From Lentzea albidocapillata subsp. violacea (GTDB lineage: Bacteria > Actinomycetota > Actinomycetes > Mycobacteriales > Pseudonocardiaceae), in the NCBI RefSeq assembly GCF_900100275.1, contig NZ_FNET01000015.1, positions 1 through 64,000 of the forward strand: a DNA stretch of 64,000 nucleotides. Direction: 5' to 3'. The notes beneath the pieces are model-generated. The model did no database searches. It was given only the letters and a program-made list of their open reading frames with translations, and was not told the origin of the DNA. Both the position numbers and the translations under genes were made by a program. Each line of letters opens with the position of its first letter. Within the stretch, counting starts at the first letter, position 1. This document shows positions 6,274-14,782 of the stretch, piece after piece.

Positions 6274-8292
6274 GTTCTTGGCGACGAGCGTCAGCACGTC
6301 GTACTTCGCGACCGACTCGCCCTTCTGGTTCGTCACGTCGGAGTCCCAACGGACCTCGCCGTACTCCTGGTCCTCGCGCGGCGTGATCTGCTTGACCGTC
6401 AGGGTCACCGTCAGCTGGTCGCCGGGGAACGTCGGCGTGACGAACCGCAGGTTCTCCAGCCCGTAGTTCGCGAGCACCGGTCCGGGCTCCGGCGAGACGA
6501 AGAGCCCCGCCGCGAACGAGACCACGAGGTAGCCGTGGGCGACCCGGCCGCCGAAGAACGGGTTCGCGGCGGCGGCTTCCTCGTCCATGTGCGCGTAGAA
6601 CGTGTCGCCGGTGAACGACGCGAAGTGCTCGATGTCCTCCAGCGTCACCTCACGCGGACCGGCGACGACCGTGTCGCCCAGGCGCAGTTCGGCGAGCGTC
6701 TTGCGGAACGGGTGCACCGCGTCCTCGCGGCGAGGCGCGCCCGTCACCCAGCGGTTCGTGATGGCACTCAACGCGCGCGGGCTGCCCTGCACGGCCGTGC
6801 GCTGCATGTGGTGCAGCACGCCGCGCATGCCACCCATCTCCTCACCGCCACCTGCCCGGCCGGGGCCGCCGTGCACGAGCATCGGCAGCGGAGAGCCGTG
6901 CCCGGTCGACTCGCCGGCGTCCTCGCGGTCGAGCACGAGCAACCGGCCGTGCCACGGCGCCGCGCCGATCACGACGTCACGCACGAAGTCCGTGTCGGCC
7001 GACACGATCGATCCGACCAGCGAACCAGCACCGCGCGCGGCCAGCGCCACGGCGTCGTCCACGGACGTGTAGGGCATCAGCGTCGACACCGGTCCGAACG
7101 CCTCGACCTCGTGCGGCTGCACGGCGTCGGCGGCGGCGCGCAGCAGCATCGGCGACATGAACGCGCCGCGCTCGGCGTCAGCGTCCACAAGAGACAGAGC
7201 GCCGTCGCCGTAGACGACCGAGGCGTTCTCCTGCAACGCCTTCAGCGACCGGCGGACCTCCTCGCGCTGCTCCAGTCCGGCCAGCGCGCCCATCTTCACC
7301 GACCTGTCGGCCGGGTTGCCGATGACCACCTCGGCCAGCTTCGCCGCCGTCGCCTCGGCCACGGCGTCCATCAGCGACTCGGGCACCAGCGCGCGCCGGA
7401 TCGCCGTGCACTTCTGGCCGGCCTTGGTCGTCATCTCGGTCACCAGCTGGCCGACGAACAGGTCGAACTCGGGCGTGCCGGGGACGGCGTCCGGACCGAG
7501 GATCGAGCAGTTCAGCGAGTCGGCCTCGGCGTTGAACCGCACCGACGACCGGATCACGGCCTGGTGCGTGCGCAGGTGCTGGGCGGTGGACGCGGACCCG
7601 GTGAACCCGACCAGGTCCTGCGGGGTCAGGTGGTCGAGCAGGTCGCCCGCCGAACCACAGACCAGCTGCAGCGACCCCTCGGGCAGCAGACCGGAGGCGA
7701 GCATCAGCTCGACCAGCTTCTCGGTCACGTACGCCGTCTGGGACGCGGGCTTGATCAGCGACGGCACCCCGGCGATGAACGCGGGCGCGAACTTCTCGAG
7801 CGGCCCCCACATGGGGAAGTTGTAGGCGTTGATCTGCACCGCGACCCCGCGCAGGGGCGTGCAGATGTGCTGGCCGACGAACGTGCCGCCCCGCCCGAGC
7901 GGCTCGACGGGCCCGTCGACGTAGACCTTGTCGTTGGGCAGCTCACGCTTGGCCTTGGACGCGTACCCGAGCAGCACGCCGAAGCCGCCGTCGATGTCGA
8001 TCCACGAGTCGGACCTGGTCGCGCCGCTGCGGGCGGACAGCGCGTACAGCTCGGCCTTGTGCTCCTTGAGGTAGAGCCCGAGGGCCTTCAGCAGCTGCGC
8101 GCGCTGGTGGAACGTGAGCTCGCGCAACGCGGGCCCGCCGACCTCTCGCCCGTACCGCAGCGCCGTCCCCATGTCGACGCCCTCGGACGAGATCCGGGCG
8201 ATCTCCTCGCCCGTCACGGCGTCGTGCAACGGCGCGCCCTCCACCGAAGGCGTGTGCCACCCACCCGACACGTAGCTGCGCAGCAAGCTCAT
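6271..8292 (-). CDS. paaZ: Phenylacetate degradation bifunctional protein PaaZ (ALDH + MaoC hydratase)
   Basis: A 673-residue two-domain enzyme of aerobic phenylacetyl-CoA breakdown: the C-terminal enoyl-CoA hydratase opens the oxepin-CoA ring and the N-terminal aldehyde dehydrogenase oxidises the semialdehyde with NADP+. Residues 1-520 hold the ALDH domain with general base Glu (RFNAEADSLN) and nucleophile Cys (GQKCTAIRR). Residues 540-673 are a MaoC hot-dog domain (ASFTGDTFYAHMDEEAA, VAHGYLVVSFAAGLF). Length and order match known PaaZ. No other paa genes are next to it, so the pathway must be encoded elsewhere or the gene works on its own substrate. Confidence 0.9.
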   Translation of the reverse strand: MSLLRSYVSGGWHTPSVEGAPLHDAVTGEEIARISSEGVDMGTALRYGREVGGPALRELTFHQRAQLLKALGLYLKEHKAELYALSARSGATRSDSWIDIDGGFGVLLGYASKAKRELPNDKVYVDGPVEPLGRGGTFVGQHICTPLRGVAVQINAYNFPMWGPLEKFAPAFIAGVPSLIKPASQTAYVTEKLVELMLASGLLPEGSLQLVCGSAGDLLDHLTPQDLVGFTGSASTAQHLRTHQAVIRSSVRFNAEADSLNCSILGPDAVPGTPEFDLFVGQLVTEMTTKAGQKCTAIRRALVPESLMDAVAEATAAKLAEVVIGNPADRSVKMGALAGLEQREEVRRSLKALQENASVVYGDGALSLVDADAERGAFMSPMLLRAAADAVQPHEVEAFGPVSTLMPYTSVDDAVALAARGAGSLVGSIVSADTDFVRDVVIGAAPWHGRLLVLDREDAGESTGHGSPLPMLVHGGPGRAGGGEEMGGMRGVLHHMQRTAVQGSPRALSAITNRWVTGAPRREDAVHPFRKTLAELRLGDTVVAGPREVTLEDIEHFASFTGDTFYAHMDEEAAAANPFFGGRVAHGYLVVSFAAGLFVSPEPGPVLANYGLENLRFVTPTFPGDQLTVTLTVKQITPREDQEYGEVRWDSDVTNQKGESVAKYDVLTLVAKN

Positions 8293-8404
8293 CGAGCCAA
8301 CCCTTCTCGCGGGGGTGCTGGATCCTCAGCAACCCGACCACCAGGCAACGTATCAGCCGCCGGGTAGCCTCGCGGGGGTGCAGGCTCTGCTCACGGAGCT
8401 CGCC

Positions 8405-8875
8405 TCAGCGCGTTCCGAAGGTCTGCGTCCAGTAGTGGCCGTACTTCGTGTTCTGCCGGTACTGGTGGCCGACACCGATGTCACGCAGGGCGCAGTTCAG
8501 GATGTTGGCGCGGTGCCCGGAGCTGTTCATCCACCCGCGCACGACGTCGGCGGCCGTCTGCGACCCGGCTGCGACGTTCTCGGCGGCCCTGGTCCAGCGG
8601 GTGTAGCCCGCCCGTTCGATCCGGGTGACCATGTTGCTGCCGTCCGAGCCCGTGTGGCTCATGAAGTTGTGCGTGGCCATGTCCGCCGAGTGGCGCTGTG
8701 CCGCGGTGTTCAGCGACGCGTTCGACCTCAGGGCCGGGCATCCCACCTTGGCGCGTTCGGCGTTCGTGCGGGCGATGACGTCCTCCTGCACGGTGGCCGC
8801 CGTGGCGTGGGGTGTGAGGGTGGCCGCCAGTGCCAGGGTCGCGGCGGCGAGCAGGGAAGTGCGCAACGCGAACAT
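8405..8875 (-). CDS. Secreted CAP (SCP/PR-1-like) protein
   Basis: A 156-residue extracellular CAP-domain protein. A Sec signal (residues 1-28, ATLALAATLTPHATA) is followed by the CAP fold: VIARTNAERAKVGCPAL, RHSADMATHNFMSHTG, AENVAAG and MNSSGHRANIL, which contain the conserved His and Glu of the central cavity. Homologues include bacterial YkwD and plant PR-1; their activities range from lipid binding to unknown. AGGAGAT precedes the ATG. It is separated from the gene upstream by the hairpin at 8894-8924, so it may have its own promoter. Confidence 0.85.
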   Translation of the reverse strand: MFALRTSLLAAATLALAATLTPHATAATVQEDVIARTNAERAKVGCPALRSNASLNTAAQRHSADMATHNFMSHTGSDGSNMVTRIERAGYTRWTRAAENVAAGSQTAADVVRGWMNSSGHRANILNCALRDIGVGHQYRQNTKYGHYWTQTFGTR

Positions 8876-8893
8876 GGTTGATCTCCTGTGGAG

Positions 8894-8924
8894 AAGGGAG
8901 GAGCCGGGTCCCGGCTCCTCCCTT
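8894..8924 (-). terminator. Hairpin terminator, 15-bp arms
   Basis: AAGGGAGGAGCCGGG (8894-8908) and its exact complement (8910-8924) flank a single T, so the real loop would be a few bases larger. It sits just downstream of the double-psi barrel gene and close before the CAP gene start (8875), so part of the CAP leader region may lie inside it. Confidence 0.65.
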
Positions 8925-8937
8925 GGCTTGGACGAGG

Positions 8938-9315
8938 TCAGACGATTTGCCAGGTCACCGAGATGATGCCGAGCGACGTGTCGGCCAGCCGGGAGAACGC
9001 GGGCTGGCTGAGGTCGATCTTGTTGCTCGCGCAGCTGGGGCACTTGTCCTTGATGCGCACGGTGATGGTGCGGCCCTTGTGCGTGACCCGGATGGACTTG
9101 CGGCACAGCGGGTCGTTGTTCGGGTTGGGCGTGGTCCACAGCGCGGCGGGTGCCGCGACCAGCAGCTCGGTCGCCGCGTTGATCCTGGTGCCGCAGGCGC
9201 CGTAACCGGCGTCGTTGTAGTAGCTGGCGGTGCCGTTGACGGCGGAGGCGGTGCCGGTGAAGACCAACGACAGGACCGCGGCCGACGCGACGGCGCCGAG
9301 CACCTTGAACTTCAT
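8938..9315 (-). CDS. Secreted double-psi beta-barrel protein (barwin/expansin-N-like)
   Basis: A 125-residue exported protein with a Sec signal (MKFKVLGAVASAAVLSL...ASA) and one small double-psi barrel domain: GTASYYNDAGYGACGT at the start, TVRIKDKCPSC in the middle, and DLSQPAFSRLADTSLGIISVTWQIV at the end. This is the pattern of barwin/RlpA-like/expansin N-domain proteins, with four Cys for two disulphides. Expansin-type proteins loosen wall polysaccharides; isolated domains may bind or cut glycans or inhibit proteases. The gene follows the thaumatin-like gene by 28 bp and is followed by a terminator. Confidence 0.75.
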   Translation of the reverse strand: MKFKVLGAVASAAVLSLVFTGTASAVNGTASYYNDAGYGACGTRINAATELLVAAPAALWTTPNPNNDPLCRKSIRVTHKGRTITVRIKDKCPSCASNKIDLSQPAFSRLADTSLGIISVTWQIV

Positions 9316-9343
9316 GGTTTTCCTTTCAGGGGTGGAAATCGTT

Positions 9344-10084
9344 TCAGGCCACGGAGTTGAACGTGACCCTGAAACCGCTGCAGTTCGCGCACTGGTACAC
9401 GGTCTGGTTGCCGGGCTCGGTGTCCTGTTTGGACCACGCGTAGGCCTTGGGGCAACGGGACTTGATGGTGTTGCTGTAGTCCGTCGGCGTGTCGCGGTTG
9501 GGGTTGACGCAGTTGATGCGCTGACCGTTGGCGCCGTACTTGACGTACGCGGGGTTGCAGTAGGGCAACAGGTTCCCGGGGCAACCGGCGGTGCCGCACG
9601 AGGTGGAACCCGGTGGTACGGACGCGTTCACCGGGGTGATGGTCACCGGCACGGAGAAGGCGTTGACGTAGCTGACGTTGTACCAAGGGGCGAGCCGGTC
9701 GCGGGTGTCGAAGTTGAACTCGGCGAGACTGGCCGGCTGTTCGCCGGTGACGCACCGGGCGGCCTGGACACCGCAGTCGCCGACCGCGCAACGGAAGTTC
9801 GCACCGGAGGTCCCGGTGCATCCCTGCCGGGCGAAGAACGTGCCGCGCCAGTGGCCCGGTGAGGCGGTCTCGGGGATCGTGATGGTCGCGGACTGGCCGT
9901 GGCGCAGCGTGGGCAGGTTCGTCAGTGCCCGGGAGCCGTCCGCGTTGACGGTGCTGCCGACCCAGATCGTCTGACCGGTGTTGTTGACCAGGGTGACCGT
10001 GTGGTCGATCGCCGCGTTCGCGGTCGGCACGCCGCCGGCGGCGAAGGCGAGTGCGAACAAGGCCGCCAGTAATCGTGTGAGCAT
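9344..10084 (-). CDS. Secreted thaumatin-like protein
   Basis: A 246-residue protein with a Sec signal (residues 1-24) and a thaumatin fold: HTVTLVNNTGQTIWVGS at the start, GTSGANFRCAVGDCG, a long Cys-rich insert (CGTAGCPGNLLPYCNP), and the C-terminal CPKAYAWSKQDTE segment followed by YQCANCSGFRVTF, close to the plant PR-5 ending. Plant members permeabilise fungal membranes or bind beta-glucan. GGAGGGAG precedes the ATG, and the gap to the LuxR gene upstream is only 30 bp, so it is probably co-transcribed with the two regulators. Confidence 0.85.
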   Translation of the reverse strand: MLTRLLAALFALAFAAGGVPTANAAIDHTVTLVNNTGQTIWVGSTVNADGSRALTNLPTLRHGQSATITIPETASPGHWRGTFFARQGCTGTSGANFRCAVGDCGVQAARCVTGEQPASLAEFNFDTRDRLAPWYNVSYVNAFSVPVTITPVNASVPPGSTSCGTAGCPGNLLPYCNPAYVKYGANGQRINCVNPNRDTPTDYSNTIKSRCPKAYAWSKQDTEPGNQTVYQCANCSGFRVTFNSVA

Positions 10085-10114
10085 CTGCGGGCTCCCTCCG
10101 TCAGGGCTCCACGA

Positions 10115-11311
10115 TCACCCGCAGGCACCTCCCGGGGCACCACGGTCGGTCCGCAAGGTTCCCTCGTGGAGCCAGGCCCACCTGGTGGCCCGCAACTCCC
10201 GGCGGCCCGACAGCCCGAGCTTGCGGTAGACCCTGGTGAGGTGTAGCTCGACGGTCCGCGTCGCCATCGTGAGCCGGGCCGCGATCTCCCTGTTGTTCAG
10301 GCCCGCGCACACGAACCGGGCGACCTCGGCTTCGACGGGGGTCAGCGCCGGTGCCGCGACACCGCACAGGGCTTGGTCGACCCGCCGCAGCAGAACGGTG
10401 TCGCCGACGTCGAGGGCCGTGGCACGGGCGCGCGTGTAGATCTCGTGCGCCGCAGCCTGTTTGCCGTGTGCGGTGAGGCGATCGCCGTAGTCGCACAGCA
10501 CTTCCGCGAGTTCCATCCGGGCTTGTGCCATGTCCAGCAAGCGGATCGCACGTTCGTAGACCACCAGGTCCTCACCGTCGGGCGGACTCGCCGCCGCGAC
10601 CGCCGACAGGCTCCAGCCGAGCGCTCTGGGCTCACCCCAGCGTGCCGCGGCGGTGTGCTCCTCCAACGCCAGGCGCAGGGATTCCCCGATGTCACCGCAC
10701 GCCAGCGCGGCGCGTGCGGCCAGCGAACGCCACGGCAGCACGGCGGGGTTGCCGACACCGGCCTCCCTGCCGCACGCGAGACTGCCGTCCAGGGCGTCTC
10801 GCGGGCGGCCCAGCGCCATCGCCACCGCCGCCTCGGCCGCGAGGAACAACGGACCATCGGCGCCGTGGGTGAGCAGGGCTTCGGCCTCCCGGGGTTCCCC
10901 GCGGGCTATGAGCAGTTCCACCGTCGAGTGCAGCACGACCGGGCGGATCTCGGCTGCGATGTCGTTGTGCCGCAGCAGGTCGAGCAGCGACGAGCACCTC
11001 GCGAGGTCACCGGTGCGGCGCGCGACGCACGCCTGGGCGAGCACCACGTGCTCCGCCAACGCCAGGTCGCCGGGTCTCTCTTCGAGCAGGGCGAGGCTGT
11101 GCGCGTCAGCGGCGACGAGCTCACCCGCGCAGACCAGCGTGCCCAGCGCACGCGACACACACAACGCGTTCGCCCGGCAGACAGGGGACTCCAGCGCCTG
11201 CTCGGCGGCCTGCACGGCGTCGGTCCAGTTCTCCCCCGCCGCGAGCAGACCGGCCGCGACGGCCGCCGGGCACTCGTGGCCCGACCGGCAGACCTGGGGC
11301 GGCGCGTTCAC
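10115..11311 (-). CDS. LuxR-family regulator with helical-repeat N-domain (2 of 2)
   Basis: A 398-residue regulator. Residues 1-315 are alpha-helical repeats rich in Ala/Leu, like the TPR-type sensor part of MalT/LAL regulators, but no ATPase domain is present. The C-terminal LuxR helix-turn-helix reads TPVEAEVARFVCAGLNN followed by REIAARLTMATRTVELHLTR. The GTG start overlaps the TGA of the preceding regulator (GTGA, 11308-11311), so the two are translationally coupled and could act as a heterodimer. It lies 30 bp before the thaumatin-like gene, so control of the secreted proteins downstream is likely (inference). Confidence 0.8.
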   Translation of the reverse strand: MNAPPQVCRSGHECPAAVAAGLLAAGENWTDAVQAAEQALESPVCRANALCVSRALGTLVCAGELVAADAHSLALLEERPGDLALAEHVVLAQACVARRTGDLARCSSLLDLLRHNDIAAEIRPVVLHSTVELLIARGEPREAEALLTHGADGPLFLAAEAAVAMALGRPRDALDGSLACGREAGVGNPAVLPWRSLAARAALACGDIGESLRLALEEHTAAARWGEPRALGWSLSAVAAASPPDGEDLVVYERAIRLLDMAQARMELAEVLCDYGDRLTAHGKQAAAHEIYTRARATALDVGDTVLLRRVDQALCGVAAPALTPVEAEVARFVCAGLNNREIAARLTMATRTVELHLTRVYRKLGLSGRRELRATRWAWLHEGTLRTDRGAPGGACG

Positions 11312-12384
11312 GCCGTCGGGACGAACGCCCGGCGCAGCCCGGGCCTGCCCGCCACCCCCATCTTGCGGTAGACGCGCGTGAGGTGGAACTCGACGGTGCG
11401 CAGCGTCAGGCCCAGCTCGGCGGCGATCTCACGGTTCGACCTCCCCGCTCTGGCCAGCAGGGCGGTCCTGCGTTCCTGACCGCTCAACGCGGACTCGCCG
11501 TCGTTGCGCAACAGCCGCGACGTCAGCGCGTCCGCTGCTTCGGTCCATTGTGGACAAGACTGCAGGTGCCGCGCGTGTCTGCGGGCGCGCTCGACCTCTC
11601 CGCGCGCCAGCAGGAGCTGCGCCAGGTCGTGCCGCGCGCGAAGAGCCTCGGAGCTGTTGCCCAGAAAGGTGATCGCTTCTTCGAGCAGGACGTCGTCACC
11701 GCCGCGCGCCAGCGCCGAGGCGTGCAACGCGAGTCCGATGCCTCTCGGCCCGCCCCAGCGTCTCGCCGCGACCAGGTCCTTGTCGGCACAGATCCGCGCG
11801 AGCACGAGATCCCCCCGATCCGCGGCGGCCAGTGCGGCCCAGGACCGCCACGGCACCGCGGGGTTCAAGCCGGCGAGGAACCGCCCGCATTCGAGGAACT
11901 CGTCCAGCGCCGCAGCGCTTTGTTCCTCCGCCAGCAGGAGGCGGCCGCGGGCGAAGTGCAGATCGGCGCTGTCCGGCGCGCGTTCCGCCTCCAGCACGGC
12001 GCGTGCTCTGCCCAGTTCCCCGGCGTCGATGAGCGCGAGCACCAGCCATGCGGCCGCGACGACGCGCAGCCGTGGACGAACATCCCGGCCGAGCAACCGG
12101 ACCGCCGCACGAGGATCACCACGCAGCAGCATGATCCGGCCACCGAGCAGGTCGTGCACGTCGCGGCTGACGCCGGTGGCGGCGATCCAGTGCTGCTGGG
12201 CCAGCTCGAGCTCGTCGGCGTGGGTCAGCACCAGCACCGCCTGCCAGAACGTGCCGTCGTCCAACGGCTCCGCCGTCAGCGCCTGGCGTGCGGTGGCGAC
12301 TGCCTCCGCCCGGCCGGTGAGGGCACCCGGCACCAATTCGAATCGCGTACGCCCGAGCTCGTCGAGCGGGCCGTTGTTCGTCAT
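11308..12384 (-). CDS. LuxR-family regulator with helical-repeat N-domain (1 of 2)
   Basis: A 358-residue paralogue of the next gene: an N-terminal helical-repeat region (WLVLALIDAGELGRARAVLE, LLLARGEVERARRHARHLQ) and a C-terminal LuxR HTH (REIAAELGLTLRTVEFHLTRV). It again lacks a Walker-type ATPase, so it resembles the C-terminal half of a LAL regulator. ATG 12384 was chosen because GGAAGGA lies upstream; a longer in-frame form would begin at 12456. It is first gene of a probable unit running through both regulators, thaumatin-like and barrel genes. The ligand is unknown. Confidence 0.8.
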   Translation of the reverse strand: MTNNGPLDELGRTRFELVPGALTGRAEAVATARQALTAEPLDDGTFWQAVLVLTHADELELAQQHWIAATGVSRDVHDLLGGRIMLLRGDPRAAVRLLGRDVRPRLRVVAAAWLVLALIDAGELGRARAVLEAERAPDSADLHFARGRLLLAEEQSAAALDEFLECGRFLAGLNPAVPWRSWAALAAADRGDLVLARICADKDLVAARRWGGPRGIGLALHASALARGGDDVLLEEAITFLGNSSEALRARHDLAQLLLARGEVERARRHARHLQSCPQWTEAADALTSRLLRNDGESALSGQERRTALLARAGRSNREIAAELGLTLRTVEFHLTRVYRKMGVAGRPGLRRAFVPTA

Positions 12385-12822
12385 TCGACGGCGTCCTTCC
12401 CTGCCCGGATCACGCCAGCTCGGAGTCGTCCAATTGATACGCGGCGCGGCTTTCACCCACCATTGTTCCCGCCTGGAACATTGACTTGATCAATAGCCCT
12501 GAGCAGCAGAAACACGGCATTCCCGACTCCTCCGCGCACTGTCTCGATTGGACGTCCCACCTGGTCTGGACCATACCGCCGATCACATCTCGACTGAACC
12601 GGAATTTCTCTTTTCTTCTTCACTTGGCAAAACGGATTCACAGGAGTATTCAAGGCAGCCGCCACCTCTTCGACTACCACGGGCGGACACGTCAGGGGAA
12701 TTGCCGGCCGAACCCGGCGATCACCGACCTCGTCGGATAATTCGTATTACAGCCTTGTTCCATCGCATCTCCACCCCCTACCGTCCGGAACTTCGGAGTC
12801 CTCGACGCAAGGGAGCGTTCCC
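12385..12822. promoter_or_regulatory. 438-bp divergent, relatively AT-rich control region
   Basis: No convincing gene lies here. Two dyads near the regulator side look like operators: TGTTCC-N5-GGAACA (12464-12480) and ATTGA-N5-TCAAT (12480-12494). They abut and are centred 15 bp apart. The middle (12490-12760) is less GC-rich than the surrounding genes. It should hold the promoters of the LuxR operon on minus and of the Tat-secreted propeller gene at 12823 on plus. Which protein binds is unknown; autoregulation by the LuxR pair is the simplest guess. Confidence 0.4.
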
Positions 12823-13812
12823 ATGACACCGAACCGCCGACAGCTGCTGCTCGGGACCGCGGGCGCGGCCTTGCTGGCAACGAGCGCGGGCGCAGTGCCC
12901 CAGGCCGCCGCCGCACCAGCGGGGTTCCCGGACTACCGATACCGCAGGCTCGCCCTGATCAAGAGCAAGCTCCGCTACAACCCCACCGGCGAACTGATCT
13001 TCCCCACGATCCGCGGCACGAAGAACCGGATCCCCGGCGCGCTCGCCGCGTACTACCTCTACTACGCACCGCACGACGCCCCCGGCGGCATCTGCCTGGC
13101 GTACGCGAACACGCTGGACGAGGAGTTCACCGAGTACGCCGGCAACCCGATCATCACCCGGAACTGGCCCGGCGAGTACACGGTGTCGCACGTGTCGTCG
13201 CCGCACGCGATGTGGAACGACGACGCCAAGCGCATGTACCTGTACTTCCACGGCGAGAACACCGTGACCCGGCTCGCCAGCTCCGCCGACGGCATCCACT
13301 TCTCCTACGAGAAGGAGGTCCTGTCCACGCGCCTGTTGCCCGCAGGGACCACGGAGACCTCCTACGCCAGGGTGTTCCGGCACAACCTGCCGTCGCGCAA
13401 CGCCCGGTACGTGATGGTGTTCATGCTGAACAACACGACGAACCGGCGGGACATCGGCTGGGGCTGGTCAGCGAACGCCCGTGACTGGACCTTCGCGCAG
13501 ACCCCGCTCGTCCGGCACCAGGACGTGGGCGCGGTCAACGTCGGCGGGCCGCATCTGTTGTTCCGCAACAACAGCGTCTACGTCGTGTACAACACCGACC
13601 GCGGCAGCGGTGGCAACATCCTGATCACCGAGGTGGGCCTCGACTTCAGCAAGCGCAACCACCTCGGTGTCTTCCACGACTCGCTGTCCGGAGCGCCGGA
13701 CAACGGCAGGGCGGCCGCGCCCTCCTTCGGTACGTACCAGGGCCGGGAGTACATGATCTACGAGGCCGGGGACCGGCTGGCGGGCAACATCGCCATCGCG
13801 CGAGCGGTCTAG
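12823..13812 (+). CDS. Tat-exported beta-propeller protein (GH43/62-like fold)
   Basis: A 329-residue secreted protein. The Tat motif NRRQLLLGTAGAALLATSAGA begins the protein. The rest has repeating Trp/Tyr-rich blades (YYLYYAPHDAPGGICLAYA, HAMWNDDAKRMYLYFHGE, SSADGIHFSYEKEV, REYMIYEAGDRLAG), as in five-bladed propeller glycoside hydrolases and sugar-binding propellers. The catalytic acids of GH43 cannot be assigned by eye, so enzymatic activity is open. Its stop TAG shares the CTAG at 13809-13812 with the stop of the convergent LysR gene. No operon partner. Confidence 0.65.
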   Translation: MTPNRRQLLLGTAGAALLATSAGAVPQAAAAPAGFPDYRYRRLALIKSKLRYNPTGELIFPTIRGTKNRIPGALAAYYLYYAPHDAPGGICLAYANTLDEEFTEYAGNPIITRNWPGEYTVSHVSSPHAMWNDDAKRMYLYFHGENTVTRLASSADGIHFSYEKEVLSTRLLPAGTTETSYARVFRHNLPSRNARYVMVFMLNNTTNRRDIGWGWSANARDWTFAQTPLVRHQDVGAVNVGGPHLLFRNNSVYVVYNTDRGSGGNILITEVGLDFSKRNHLGVFHDSLSGAPDNGRAAAPSFGTYQGREYMIYEAGDRLAGNIAIARAV

Positions 13813-14711
13813 GCCCAGAGTGTCGCGCAGTGGTCGGCGAACGCTTGCGCGCGACGGGTGAGCGGTCCGCCGGCCGCCCAGCCGAGCACCACCGGCGTGG
13901 TGGGCACCTTGTCGCGCAACGCCACCGTGATCACCTCCAGTCCTTCGTAGGACGTGGAAAGCGCGGGTTGCTGGACGGTGATCGAGTAGCCGATGCCGCG
14001 TGCCACCAGGGACCGCGCGAGTTCGAAGCTGCGCGCCCGATGCGTCACGACCATCTCGGCCCCGGCCGCCGTGAACACCGAACGGAAGTAGCGCTCGCTC
14101 GGCGGGACGTCGAGCAGCACGAACGGATCGTCCGCGAGTTCGCGCAGAGCCACCGAACGCCGCCGGCGCAGCCGATGTCCGGCGGGCAGCAGCACCCTGG
14201 GCGGCTGGTCGTACAACGTCCGGGTGGCGATGCCGGGCACCAGGTCCTGGTCGTAGAGGAACGCGATCTCGCACCGCCCGGTGATCAGGTCCTCACCGAT
14301 CTCCGGCAGGCTGCCCTCCACGAACCGCACCGACACGTCCGGGTGCGCGCGCTCGAACGTCGCGATCGCCGCGGGCAGGTGGAACGGCGCGATCGGCGCG
14401 TAGCAGCCGACCGTCAGCACGCCGCCGACCTGCCGGCTCAGGCCGCGCGCCTCGGCACCGAGGTCGCTCATCGCCCCGACCACACGACGTGCGTCCGCGA
14501 GCACCCGCACACCCGCCGCCGTCAGCGCCGCTCCCCTGCGCGGCGAACGCACGACCAGCCTCAGGTCCAGCACCCGTTCCAGTTCGCTCAGCGCCAGCGA
14601 GATCGCGCCCTGCGACACGTGACACCGTGCGGCCGCCGCGGTCAGCGAGCCCGTCTCGGCCACCGCGACCAGGTATTCGAGCTGCCGCAAAGTCACGTTG
14701 GGCAGATTCAT
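13809..14711 (-). CDS. LysR-family transcriptional regulator
   Basis: A 300-residue regulator. The N-terminal winged HTH (TLRQLEYLVAVAETGSL, AAARCHVSQGAISLALSELE) is followed by a two-lobed periplasmic-binding-like effector domain from about residue 90 (VGGVLTVGCYAPIAPFHLP, LADDPFVLLDVPPSERYFR), similar to members that sense aromatic or small organic acids. It is divergent from the nitroreductase-like gene, with a short gap, so that gene is the probable target. The stop codon overlaps the stop of the preceding convergent gene in a shared CTAG. Confidence 0.88.
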   Translation of the reverse strand: MNLPNVTLRQLEYLVAVAETGSLTAAAARCHVSQGAISLALSELERVLDLRLVVRSPRRGAALTAAGVRVLADARRVVGAMSDLGAEARGLSRQVGGVLTVGCYAPIAPFHLPAAIATFERAHPDVSVRFVEGSLPEIGEDLITGRCEIAFLYDQDLVPGIATRTLYDQPPRVLLPAGHRLRRRRSVALRELADDPFVLLDVPPSERYFRSVFTAAGAEMVVTHRARSFELARSLVARGIGYSITVQQPALSTSYEGLEVITVALRDKVPTTPVVLGWAAGGPLTRRAQAFADHCATLWA

Positions 14712-14782
14712 GAGCTGAGCTTATAACTGACCCGAGAAACGTGAACTGGCCAAAAGAGTGGGGCACGGGCATCGTCCGGACA

